Of a DNA stretch of 64,000 nt, positions 23,901-37,884 are shown piece after piece. A program made the position numbers and the translations under genes. Numbering within the stretch: the stretch's first letter is position 1; each line of letters opens with the position of its first letter. This DNA is from Nymphalis io (Eukaryota > Arthropoda > Insecta > Lepidoptera > Nymphalidae): contig NC_065911.1 of assembly GCF_905147045.1 (NCBI RefSeq), positions 2,542,001 to 2,606,000 on the forward strand. Reading direction: 5' to 3'. The notes below the pieces were generated by a model. The model was not told where the DNA came from. It did no database searches and saw nothing but the letters and a program-made list of their open reading frames with translations.

Positions 23901-26900
23901 GTCTTCTTCACCGATTGTTATTTGGGACCGAAATTGAGGATTTACTTTTCAACCCATAATAAGTAACGCAAGATCTAGAAATCTTCTACTGTAGATGAGA
24001 AAAAATCTCTGCATAATAAGGGATATTTTTATTTCAATTGAAATAATTTATTCAAATGCTTAAATTAGACCGAACGCTATTGATTGAGCCTATATGATAT
24101 ATCCAGGCACATCGTTAAATTGAACACGTCATATAAGACAATATATACGAGTATATAAATTATAATTACGTGACGAAACATTTATTTATTTAACTATGTA
24201 AACGAACGTTAAAATCACGACCAGACAATATGCCATACATTTAATAGTAAACATTTGTTCTTATACATATTTGTTTTCGATACACCGACTCGTATATACA
24301 TATGACGTAAAGTTTTATTGAGAATGCGATAAAAAGTTTTTACGTCTTTGCCAATAAGTTAGCATACATGTTTAAGTTTATATAAACAGGCGTCTTTTCT
24401 AAAAAAAATGAAATAAATGGGATAGTAGCTCTGTATGACTTACGTTTTCATGGCGAAGCCACTGAATTGAATTTGTTTAAATTTGTTATGAAGCTAGCTT
24501 GAACCCCAAGCACCGTAAGGACAAAAGCAACTTTTAGACCATATTTTACCAAACACCGTACCACCGTAACCGCACCGTAAGGACAAAACTCCCTACCCTC
24601 TTTACAAACGGGCGAAGCCGCGAGCGCAAACAAAAAATATTTTTAAGAAAAAATAATATATCTTTAATATAACCTTGTGACATTGCAGATAGTTGGGTAA
24701 TACTAAAATTGTCCAGCCAACTTAAAGTTGAAGTGGAGTGTCGTTTGGCATTTACCACGTCGATATCGAAAGCTCTGTTATTTTTTTTTCTCAACACTAC
24801 ATATTACACATTACTGCATTATGTGCACTGCAGTTCTTATATTTACACTCTTGCGCAAATGATAATTTAAATACACGTTTCTGTCTGTGTTGATATTATT
24901 CTATAGTTTATAAATTGCTAACTATTCTATCGTTCAGTGATACGGATTGCTGCGAAAAAGGCATTCTTGCGTGTTAAAGAAAATGTTTTGGAACTCTTGT
25001 CTCGCTGCTCCAGAGCGGAATTGTGGATATATGCAGGGGACATAGAACAAACTACGAAGCCGCATCGGATAGTTTACAGTCTTGTAGTTTCAATATTTTT
25101 GTAACTTACGTTACCTTAGTAGGATTTTACACCGCAAATGGGCCAGTTGATCAGTGGTCACCTTTTGCCCCTAGATATTATCACTGTATAACAAACCGCT
25201 TCATACGTCGTCAATGCGGCGCCAACCACCCATATTAGATATTATGTCCCATGTGTCTTTAATTACATTGGCTCATTCAGCATTCAAACCGCAACACACG
25301 TATTTAAAGTCATGCTGTTTGGTAGTATAATAACTAGTGAGTGGCTGGTATCCACACCGACAGCCAAGTAAAAAGCCGTACCGCCGGAAAATATTTTCGG
25401 TTGCCTGAGAAGCTTAGTATGTTTTATGTTCAATTGAAACATTATATAATGATCATCAATAAACTATCAATTCGTAATAAATCTGTCTATAGCTATTAAT
25501 TCAAGCAGGCATTGCGTATGTCTCGATATATATTTCGTACTTAATCAAAAGTAACAATGCCTGTTAATGTCCCACTGCTGAGCTAAGTTCTCGTCTCCCT
25601 TTGGGGAGGTTTTGGAGCCTATTCGTCTACACAGCTCCAATGCGGGTTGGTTACACGTGTGGCAGAATTTCAGTGAAATTAGACACATGCAAGTTTCTTC
25701 ATATTTACATTGAACAAATGATTAATGAATGTGCTGTCGAATTGGAGGGCGTTAGTAGCTGATTCTAGTATAGTTACTATTGTATATATTGTTTATGATA
25801 TGTATTAATTGTTATGAATTGAAGGCACTAACCAAGGTATGATAATTCAACGGTGCAATGGTTCAACCATATGCTGACACCGTTTATTATAATAAGTCTA
25901 TGAAAATCTATCAGCATTGTATAAATAAATTTCAATCTCAATGTAAATATGCAATCTTGTACAACGAGAGGTCCAAATACATCTGAGCGCTGATTTCAAA
26001 TATTTATCCTGGCAATTTTGCAACCGCTCGGGAATTGGTTAATCAATTTCATTCATGAAATAACAATTGGGTCTCGCGAGTGTTACGTCATCGCTAAGAG
26101 TCTAGGCTGCGGCGTTTACCTAGCGTTAGCCGCATTACCGCAAGCCACAACTCGGACCGTGAACATGTTATCGCTTGAAGATATTATATCTTGCTATAAA
26201 TATTATTTTACCGCCAACAAACGACGGAAATACTAAGTATTTCTGATAGTATGTTCCAATTTAAATTTAGAATATCTTATTTCCATGGTAGGTGGTCTCT
26301 ATTTCTTACAGCGCCAGTGTTTATAAGAAACTATTTACCGTCTACGGCTTCCCGTGTTATGCCCCCCCCCCCATAACACAGGAGTTAGATACCCCTATAA
26401 ACTTGTGTGTTGGGTACACACAAGTGACAACATGAATACAAAATTTCATGACGACTGGTTTAGACTTGAAAGCAAAATAAATAAACAATCAAACACATTA
26501 ATTTTGGCATTTATAATATTAGTAAGAACAGTAACCAAATTGAAATGCACGTCTGCTTTCCTAAAATGATATATAATATTTATGATAACATTTAGCCTTA
26601 TAAGAATACCAATTAAGTTTCGACAAATTTCTTAATAACATAAATACCACTATAAAGCTACAACAAAGAAAGAAAAATAAATAAGAAAAAAAAAACTAAC
26701 AAAATAATTTTAATGTATGCATTCTTCACGGTAGTGTAGACATTCTAACTGCCTCGTTGGTCTAATGGCCCGCTAGCGTAATCCAGCTAGGTTTATAGTC
26801 CAGGAATTGGGATTTCTGACAAGAAATTCTCAATGGCTTGCATTTCACTCGTGTGTGTGCACACAATTGTGCGCGGTTATATCTCCTGCGCAGTTGGCGA

Positions 26901-29900
26901 CCCTTGAAAATGCGGCCGAAATCGGTCAGCAAACCATGGACATTCTGAATCGATGGTAACGGATGACCATTCAGAAGCTTACATGGAGATAAAACTTGGT
27001 GCAAGCCCATGTGCAACCCATTTATCATACATTATACCGCGAAACAGTAATATAAAGTATTGTGTGTTTTGGTTAGAAGTGTGACTGAGCTAGTATAACT
27101 ACAGGCACAAGGGACATAACATAGTAGTTCCCAAGGTTGGTGGTGCAATGGTGATGTAAGGAATAGTTAATATTTCTTACAGTGCCTATGTTTATATTCA
27201 GTGGTGACCATTTACCCGTCCGCCTACCTATTTCATAAAAATGTTATTTTTACCAATAATGGAAGTAGGGATAATAGAAATCATTGAATCAAAAATGAAA
27301 TCTGTTGTTAAAAAAAAAACGACAGACTCATGTCTTATCAATACGGTAGGGCTATTCTGTAGGAACAAACTCGAGGCTCACCGCAGAAAATGGTCGTGAA
27401 ATATCAGTAAGTGATATGCGACATTGACCATAAAAATTATAACATTTCAAGAATACACGCTTCAAAATAGTATATCACCATAAGTCGGTTGTCAACATTT
27501 CACGGGTGAGTAATGAAGCGAGTTCATACAGAACAAAACTGCTATACAGAGGTATCCATAATAAGTGTAGTAAATAAATAATTATAATTTACAATTTCTC
27601 AGTATTTTAGTTAAACGTTGTCAAACACGTCCTCCGGTCACGTAAACGACACGCAATAAGTATTTTATTTGCTCCTTTATTCTTAGAAAACATACATGTA
27701 TACAATGTTTCACAATTATTTTCTTCTAAAATATTTATAGCCGAGATGGCCTAGTGGTTAGAACGCGTGAATCTTAACCGATAATCGTGGGTTCCAACTG
27801 TATTTTCATGTGCTTAATTTATGTTTATAATTCATCTCGTGCTTGACGGTGAAGGAAAACATCGTGAGGAAACCTGCATGTGTCTGATTTCATTGGAATT
27901 CTGCCACATGTGTATTCCACCAACCCGCATTGGAGCAGCGTCGTGGAATAAGCTCCATACCTTCTCCTCAAAAAGGGAGAGGAGGCCTTAGCCCAGCAGT
28001 GGGACATTCACAGGCTGTAAAATATTTATTATAACAGTTTACATGGCAGTTCTGTTGTTTCTAAGAGTTTACAGAATTGATATATCTCTGGAACCACTTA
28101 TCCTTATACGGTTGTTATCAATTAGTTGATTATGGAATAGTCCGTTATTAGATAATTGTAATATTGATATCTATTGTTTCATTGAAATATTATTTGTAAT
28201 TAATTAAATATGTTTTTTAAATAAGCCGCTTATTCGGTTTAAAAGTTTGGTTAGCAGGTGTAGTTATATACAGAAAGGTAAGAAATGGTTAATACTTCTT
28301 ACAGTGCCAATGTATATGGTCGGATGTCGCACCTTACTACTTATGTCGGATGATCCAAACGCACGATCCAAGATAGAAGTAACTGCTTGGATTTTTTATT
28401 ACGTTGAAAAAAACATTAACAAAATCTCTATGATATTCGATTCAATGTTTCCTTGAAAATTATATTTTCTAATAAATTTAAAATGAAGTTTAAAATGTAC
28501 TGATTAGCGTTTGGGAGTATCTAACCTAGGCTATGTTTAGACACGATAAAGCCTAATTACGTTAACAGCGCGTAATTATAACGCGACCTTTTCTGTCAGC
28601 GGCGCGGAATGCCGTTACATCACGGTGCGATAACTCTGACGCCTTATCACAATCCTTTCTGAGTAAAGATTGCGCCGTCATACTAATCGTTATCCATAAT
28701 GCACCGTTTCAACTATTAGGCTGCCCTTGAACTGAGCAGTTTGTTTTATCGTCGTATGAAACGCAGAAACAATAAAGCTTTTAGAAACAAAGTTATTTCG
28801 ATAATCGATAGCGATTTACACCGTCTGGCCTCTCTTTTCTTATTAAGGAAGCCTTGACAATATATATAACATACCTATAGCAAAAAGTAAATTCGGAAAC
28901 AGGGAGTAATTGGCCCATCAGATTGGTCCATTTCATCTTCTTCTCCTGTTTAGGACCGTAAGTAGCTCCTACTTATACCACACTGCTCCACTCAACGTGT
29001 TTTTCGATATGTAGTAGAATTTCATCTTACCCATTCAGGGGATGAATCATAAACACAAATTAAGAAATGAAACTAAGTGGTTTATGTCAGTATTTGAACA
29101 TTCACGTGTTCTATTGTCTGGACCATCTCAATACACATTGAGTGTTAGCTCAAATAAAAGCGGGCGGTAACTTTCATTTCTATATAGGATATATAATATA
29201 TATACACACAAAAAGATATATATTATACACAATCTGATTCTCACAACAAAGTTGTACAAACCAGTCGGGTAAGAACCGTAAGTATTTAATAATGATAATG
29301 ATATCTAAAACGACATCGTCGTAGATAACGATTTTTTTCTGTTTTTAAGGTGAAAATCTAAAATAGAAGTCACATGACCAGACCATGTCACCACAAAATT
29401 CGAAATAATGTATAGAATAAGTTTATTCATCCATTCATCCATTCCTTAAATATTAGTCCGTTAAAATTTGGGTTATATGTTTTTCTACCGTTGCAGTGAT
29501 TTTTTTTATTGCCTTTGGTTTATTCTTATTACAAAGCACTCATAAGACTATTTTATAAATTGTTAGATTCTTGTAATTTTCAAAATATAACTAATGTTAT
29601 ATATATTATAACGCTTTCACTTCTTAACTACTCAATCGATTGTCATAAAAATTTGCATATATGTTGTAAGAAAAGGACATATGTTACCCAACACGTTACC
29701 CACCCCCCATTACACGCGGGCGGAACTAGTAAATAATATTTCAACTAATTGACAGAAGAAATACATTGCTAACTCTTTTTAATCCGAGGTTAAGAAAGGA
29801 TAGCAAATATTTTATCGGCGTTAAATCAGCACCAGTACGAATACGTTTCACGAGCCGCTTTAAAGCGTTCATAAGTAAAAGTAACATAAATATTCAGTGT

Positions 29901-32900
29901 AAATATTTTATATTACATTTTCCTCGCAGCGTTACTGTGCATTGTGTGTGAGTAGCCTTACACACTATGCGTTTCTGAACCTTTATCGCGGTGTTTATTA
30001 TGAATGGACCAGTGTCAGTCAATCACTGCTCGTTTTAGGATTGACATTTCGCGCCCATTTTTTTTTTGTTTTTTTTTTTTCTTTCTTATTTAATGATGAA
30101 GTTCGATGTTTTTATGAATCAGTGTCAGTGAATTGAAAATAAATTGGTGTTTATATATGTTATATGTTCGTGATGTGACAATAATTTGGTGGGGGTTTTT
30201 TTTAATGATTCTTTTTATCAATATGAAGAATTTTCCTTAATTGCCATTGAACGTTAAATTGTAATTAATAAGAGTAACGGAAAATATATTTATATACGAA
30301 ATACGTGATTTTATGGATTCGTTCATGGATGAGTCAAAATTATCTACACGTTACACGTAAATGTATAAACAGTTTTGTAATAATTGGTTATAAAGATATT
30401 TCTTTTTCTAAATATTTATTATCTTTAACGCTTAAGAATCGTGTTTAAATATAAGACTTTGTCGTGTATGTCTAAGGCGGCTAAGAAATATATCTCAGAC
30501 TTACCTGTTATGGCGCATCCTCGATTGTCATAGTTTAAGTAATAATAACAATAATAATGTCCTCCAGACCGATTTCGGCCACGGCGGCCAATCTCAAGAG
30601 AGATTAGCCAACTACGCAGGAGATATTATAGTGCACAAGTGTGTGCGCATACACAGGTGCACTCTCTATTCCCTAACTCTCATAATCCGATGGGACGGCA
30701 ATCCGACACGACCGGAAAGAGTTAGGCCGCAGGACAAGCGGTTTTACGTGCTTTCCGGAAAGCACTTCCAGACTCCGGGCTGCTACTGAGAATTTTCTGA
30801 CAGAAAAACCCAATAACTTTTTTATTGGCCCGACCTGGGAATTGAACCCAGGACCTCTGGGTCTGCGGCCTTATTTCAAGCCACTAGACCAACGAGGCAG
30901 TTAGTTTAGGTATCAGTAGTTTAAGTAAATTACTGATAGAAGGCATCCTTGCTATTTGATTTGTAATAGTTTTGTTTTATGTATTTCACGCTTACAACTT
31001 CAATTGTTTTTTTAGTTTTAAAATATGTGTTCTTTTTGAGTTTAGCACATAGAATGAAAATATAAAAATAATAATTAAAGCGTCACGGTTGAAAAGGTCT
31101 TGTATACAACAAAAAAAAAATTAAGGTCACAAATAAAATGTTTCTGGGACGCGACGCTTCAACAACACAATTATGGTATCGACATAATATATTATGAAAT
31201 AATTATATATATATAATTGTTCTTCAAAAGTTTTAAATATGTTTTTGCAATTAGATATATAAATACAAACCGTACCGTACACAGCGTTTTATACCACTTG
31301 ATGATTGTCAAATTAAGGAATCATACAGTTAGGATAAATAGAGGCGTTTGTCAATTGATCCTGTCAGCGGAGTTCCTCTCCGGGCGAATTTAATCTCGAG
31401 TGAATACGTATCGCGGATTGTGACCTCGTATCTTATGAGATTGAAGAATAGATAAAGATGTAAACAGGATACATAGCTAACTTCGATTCAGTATAGCAGT
31501 TATATTTATTATTATACTTAAATTATATTTTGTTTCTTAGTGTTCGTTATATTCGAAAATTGTAATAATATCGATATTACATTAAAAATAACATTTTAAT
31601 GGTATTATGGTATGGTTGCACGATTAGTTACGGATGACAAATTTTGAATGCTGAATTTTTAGAAGCTCGTATCTTAATACAAATAGTTATTTTAGCAATA
31701 CCACTTTGGTCTTAAACAATTATCGAATTTCCGTATGAACATTTCTCACTCATTTAAACGTTTTTAACGAATTCGTCGTGTCTTACAGATGACATCTGGC
31801 CTTCATCATCAAATACCACAGCCGTCTCACCATCTAGAGCCTACCGTTCTTCCCGCCAAAGAAAAGACCGTGCATGGCAAAGAAAAAACATTTAAGGTGC
31901 TGATAGCTACTGTTTAAATCTTATCATAGATTATCACCGAGTTTTACGACGTTTTATAGCCAATAAACCAGTTAAATGAATCTCGGCTTCCGATAAGAAT
32001 AGAACACGATTATAAATCGCAACTTCGCAACGACTTTTATTATGTATCGCTCATACAGATTTCGTCTCTGATAGACATTTTGTGAGTAATTTGTAATCGA
32101 AAAGGAAATTAATCAGGCTGGCCAGCTTCTATTGTGAGAAATTACCGATTGGCATCCGTTTGTAACTAGTTTTGGCTGTTAAATTATCTGAGTTAAATGT
32201 GTGTGTGCGTGTGTCTCAGGTGGTGGTGGGGGGCGAGGTGGGCGTGATGAAGACGCCGGTGCTGGGCCCCCGGCCCTACAACGCGCTGGCCATCATCCAC
32301 ACCCAGCAGAGCAACACGTTCGATATGCTCAACTCGCTCACCACCAGTGTGGTACGTATGAAATAATATATGCTACAGACGTGTATATTAAATAAAGTTA
32401 ATTTTTCCTGCTTATACGAAGGTAGGTTTATCTGCTTGTTACCTGTTTTATACTATGTCTCTTTCATAAGTAATAATGTAATTCAAAGCTTTTATATAGA
32501 AACGAAAGATTTCGCTTAAAAGTATCAGATGTTTGTCGCCAAGTTCCATTATGATCGGTTGAAGTGTTGTAATCGAAAAGCCAGACAGACCGACAAATTC
32601 ACCTTCACGCTTATTCATATAATCCTGGTACTGGTAATCAAGTGAAATTCGCAATTCGTTTATTTATCTTTGTTACAAAAATTGTATTTAAGTGTCCTTC
32701 TCCCTATGTAGTAAGCTATGTAATAACTTTATTTACAAATTGGTACCTTACCATTTTTAAAATCTTCGTAATAGTTGTATAAGTTCCGCACTCGTGGGGT
32801 GGGGTTACTTATATATTTTTTAATTTTTATTCCAGGCTAGTCAACCTGTAGTGGGTGTGGGCGTTGGAGGATATCGAAGGCGTAGTTCCGGCCAGGGCAC

Positions 32901-33063
32901 CATATGCGATCCCGAACTAGACGATAGCGGCAACAAGCTGGTGGCGAGGCTCGAAGACGACGCTTTCATCTCTGAGCAGGATTTGGTGAGTAGCATCTAG
33001 AGACTTTCTAAATTTTATAAACGAAGATTTCAAACTCTTATGTTAATCCCATGTATATAAGGA

Positions 33064-33104
<41 letters not shown>

Positions 33105-36100
33105 TACATAACGTGTTAAACTCATGTATATAGATTATTTTGTGATGTTTCATGGGCGATTCCAAAGTTTAGACGAAAATTAGACACGACAATGTTTACA
33201 AAGATTAAAACGGCAATTCTTTAACTAAAATATTGATCATGTTGCTATTTTAGAAATACAAACAAGATGAAATTCACTAACGCGAGTACCGTTTCAGGAA
33301 GAGAATATCGAGATAGCCGCGGCCACGGAGAAGGGCGCTCCGATCATCCCGCACCCGCCCGCCGACGCCAGCGGACAGGAGCAGCCGCAGGAGCCGCAGA
33401 ATGGTGACGATTCATTACTGGCGGATTTGTCATTAGGATATATCTGATATCATGTATTCGTTAGGGTTTACTAATAAGCCTTATCTATGTGTAACGTGTT
33501 TCTAATTTAAAAACACGTCAGACATTATTTAGGTCACTTTGATTAATATGATTTTATGATTCTATATACTTCCTTCAATGAACTTCAAGTAGACTTTAAT
33601 GTCTGCATGTTTCTTTGATTGTCTGAATTGATTGTTAGTTGGTTGATAACAAACTGCAGGGCATATGCCTTCTTCCCTCTTCAGTATGGCGATATAGCCT
33701 CCGTTTGGCTTGTTCGCCTTCATCCCGCTGCTCCAATGAGGGTTGGTGATTAGATATGTCTCAGAATTTCATACCGACATGTTTCACCGTCGAGTATAAG
33801 ATCAATTTTAAATTTAATCGAAATACAAATTAGGCACATAAGAAACTCACTATATTTTAATTTAGTATATAATAGTGTTCTCACTTTATATGGAACACAG
33901 TACGCGAGTTTGACTCACTCTTGTCTGTATTAAATGTAACGTTTTGTGAAATTATGAATCATTAAAATTAGTGTAATGTTATATTTAATATTATTTTATA
34001 ACCATCGCAAATAAGACGGGCGATCAATCAATATATTCAATATATTGAATAATAAAATACTGGTCAATATAAAAAAGTATTAAGTTATATCATAGAGCGT
34101 TATTTTAGGGTTGGTGTACGATCCTATCTACGAGCTGAACAAGCTGGACGATAAAGACAAAGAGAAGGAGGAGGACGAGGAGGAGCCGATCGGCGTGTCT
34201 CCTTGTGGCAGGTATATCATGTCATATTATATTCATCAGGTTTCACAACGTTTTTTATCGTGAAATGTTTGATATGTTTTAGGGTAATCTTTCTTATCTT
34301 CCCTATTTAACCAGTTTGATTATAAATCATTCTGCGAGTTCCGTGTGAAGATTTTTTCCTGTCCGATTATCATATTAATTTTATTTGTTTATTGTGTATT
34401 TGTTTTTAATTAAAAAAAAGCTCTTACAAGCGAGTGTACAAAGTCAATTATAATACTTTTTGCGTCGAAAAGTTTCATAAATTAAATGCTACTCTCGAGC
34501 TTGATCTTTAATAAAATTAGTAATAAGATTTTCCAGTCTCGAACATTAAAATTTTAAATAAGATTTAATGAGTGATTACTGTTTTTTTATTTGAATTTCG
34601 TATCATTGTCACGTACAGGTTCTTCAAGTACGACAAAGAGGTGGGTCGCGGCTCGTTCAAGACGGTGTACCACGGCCTCGACACGCAGACCGGCGTCGCC
34701 GTTGCCTGGTGCGAGCTGCTGGTTAGTGGGCAGACATCGCATACTTACAATCTCAAGTTTAAATCATACTTTCATCGAGTAGGCTCTCACAGGCAATTTT
34801 GAATCGAAAACATCCCCCACCTCACACGCCGGCGAAGCCACGGATAGAAAGTAGTATGAAAATATAACTAATAAAGTGCTCAGAAATTTAATTTTCAATT
34901 TAATTTTCTCTTCAACAATTTTACAATTTATCGATATTTTAAATAAAGACAGTAATAGTAACAGCCTGTTAATATCCCACTGCTGGGCTAAGGCCTCCTC
35001 TCCTTTCTTCAGGAGAAGGTTTAGAGCCTATTCCATTACGCTGCTCCAATGCGGTTTGGTAGAATAAACATGTGACATAATTTCAATGAAATGAGACACA
35101 TGCAGGTTTCCTCACGATGTTTTCCTTCACCGTCAAGCACGAGATGAATTATAATCACAAATTAAGAACATGAAAATTCCACCCACGATCATCGGTTAAA
35201 ATTCACGCGTTCTAACCACTAGGCCATCTCGGCTTTAAATAAAGGCAAATATGCTAAAATATGAACAACTAAACGGTATACTTTATTTTTCAGGAGAAAA
35301 AACTGAACAAAACGGAACGTCTCCGATTTCGCGAAGAGGCCGACATGCTCAAGAAGTTGCAGCACCCGAACATCGTCCGCTTTTATAACTACTGGGAGGG
35401 CACCGTTGCTAAGAAAAAGAATATAGTTCTAATCACCGAGCTCATGGTCTCCGGGACGCTCAAGACGTTAGTATAACTTTAATGAAACACCTAAACTAGT
35501 GTAAAGTCGAATGTTAACATTTGTATAGAAATATGATAACGAAAAGGCTTTTAACGTTGTTATAGTTTAGTATATTTACGTGCAGATTGCTTGGTTTATT
35601 GACATTTAAAGTAACTGTTCAGCTTCTAATAGAACGAAGTTTGGTGGCCTCGAACTTTTTTATATAGATACTGACGGTAGTGGTTTAGGTAGAAGCATAT
35701 TGGTATCTATATATATATATATTGGTCGTCTTCACTACTTTTCATAAATGAAATGTAAAATAGATGGTGATTTTATATTTATAGAAATATTTTATTTATT
35801 TTAGATATCTCCGACGCTTCAAACGAATCAATCCCAAAGTTCTCAAGTCATGGTGCCGGCAGATACTGAAGGGACTCAACTTCTTACATTCGAGAACACC
35901 GCCTATTATACATAGGTAAGAGGTCAAGGTATAACAGACATGATTTGTTCCTATATACCATTTAATAAATAGTCATGATTAACTAATATTATTCATATTA
36001 CTAAAACGTTGCCATTGTACAAAATACTATATAAATGGCATTAATATTCATGATTGTAACATTAAAATTTATTAAGTAAAAAGTTAAGGGGAAGATTAAA

Positions 36101-37797
36101 TAATAAATCATTCATTTTTTTATTTTCAAATTGTATATAATTTTACATTTTAATCTTGATTAATATAATTTATTGACAGAGATCTGAAATGCGACAACAT
36201 TTTCATAACGGGAACAACCGGCAGCGTTAAGATCGGTGACCTCGGCCTCGCTACACTTAAAAACAGGAGTTTCGCCAAGTCTGTTATTGGTATGTGTGCG
36301 TTATTATATATTTCTATATGTTATGCTATTTAATTTTTTTAAAAAAATTCTTAGTCATTACATAATTTATACAACATTGTATCGATCTCCGTTGGCAACT
36401 GAAGGTGATTACAGTAATTTGTTACAAACGCAATATTATAGTAACCTAACATGTAGAATGTATTATTATACATTTTTGTATACATTGAATTCTTTACCAG
36501 TAATAATCCGACAGAGAGACAGTCAATAAAGCATCGAAGCGAGTTTCATGAAAACCTCTCAGCTCCAAAAGGTCGCATTTCGTTCTGATCGTCCGTGGAT
36601 TATACAGGATGTAACAAACGATCGGATTAGATAAAACGTGATCACAAAAACATGTTTAATACTTAACAAATAATTATTTCTAAAATTTAGTATCCTGGTG
36701 AAATTAATGTTTCGTGTGGTCGCAGGTACGCCCGAGTTCATGGCGCCGGAGATGTACGAGGAGCACTACGACGAGTCCGTGGACGTGTACGCGTTTGGCA
36801 TGTGCATGTTGGAGATGGCGACCGGCGAGTACCCCTACAGCGAGTGCAGCGGACCCGCGCAGATATACAAGAAAGTGGTCTCGGTGAGTACATGTGCAAG
36901 TTGGAGATGCGACCGGCTAATATAACCTGAAATGCTTTTTGAATATCCTTGCAGATGCTATCTGAATTTTGAAGTAAAATTAAATTTATAATATACATAT
37001 ATGGATATGGAAGTATTTAAGTGGAATAGTGTCGCATCATAAACAATTCTTTATCGATAATTCTTTGTAGTGCGCAATATAGTTTGTTTTCATTTGTGCG
37101 TCCTAACCCAAAAACACTTTCACCGTCCACACTAGTACGTACCTAAAAGTATTTCGTCCGTATCGTAGCTACAGATGCGACGATAACGAGCGACAAGCTT
37201 ATAGTGTTGGTAAACTAACTATGTATGGAATTTTTTTTTTGTTTCAAAACTGGCTACAATTAGGCGGTTAGCCTTCTCGTCAGATCTTTATCAAATAATT
37301 AAATCATTATTATTTTTTCTTATTTAAAAAAATAGTATACCGTATTTGTTTACGATTGTAATTACATAAACATTAATTTATTGTATCCAGCATTATAGCA
37401 ATTAAATAGTTAAACAAAAGACAATATAGTTACAACGTCATCAATAAATTACTAAATAACATAATACAATTCTATTAAGAAATTTTGACAACCCTTATCG
37501 CTGGTTCTTGAACCCAGTTTCGGACATCGCCCGACCGATACGATAACTGGTGGTAGGGCTTTGTGAAAGCTCGTCTGGGTAGGTACCACCCACTCATCAG
37601 ATATTCTACCGCAAAACAGCACTTATTGTTATGTTCCGGTTTGAAGGGTGAGCTTAATTACAGGCACAAGGGACATAAAATCTTAGTTCCCAATGTTGGT
37701 GGTGCATTGGCTATGTAATTGATGGTTGACATTTCTTACAATGCCAATGTCTATGAGCGTTGGTGACTTACCATTAGGTGGCCCATACGCTCGTTTG

Positions 37798-37884
<87 letters not shown>

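Larger units (their letters stand above)
21276..31788 (+). other. WNK intron 1 (10.5 kb)
   Basis: Largest intron. Contains the A, B, C and F family copies listed separately. No exon with matching splice sites was found on either strand. A non-repetitive, less AT-rich stretch at about 28535-28790 and another at about 31330-31460 could be regulatory. Confidence 0.6.
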
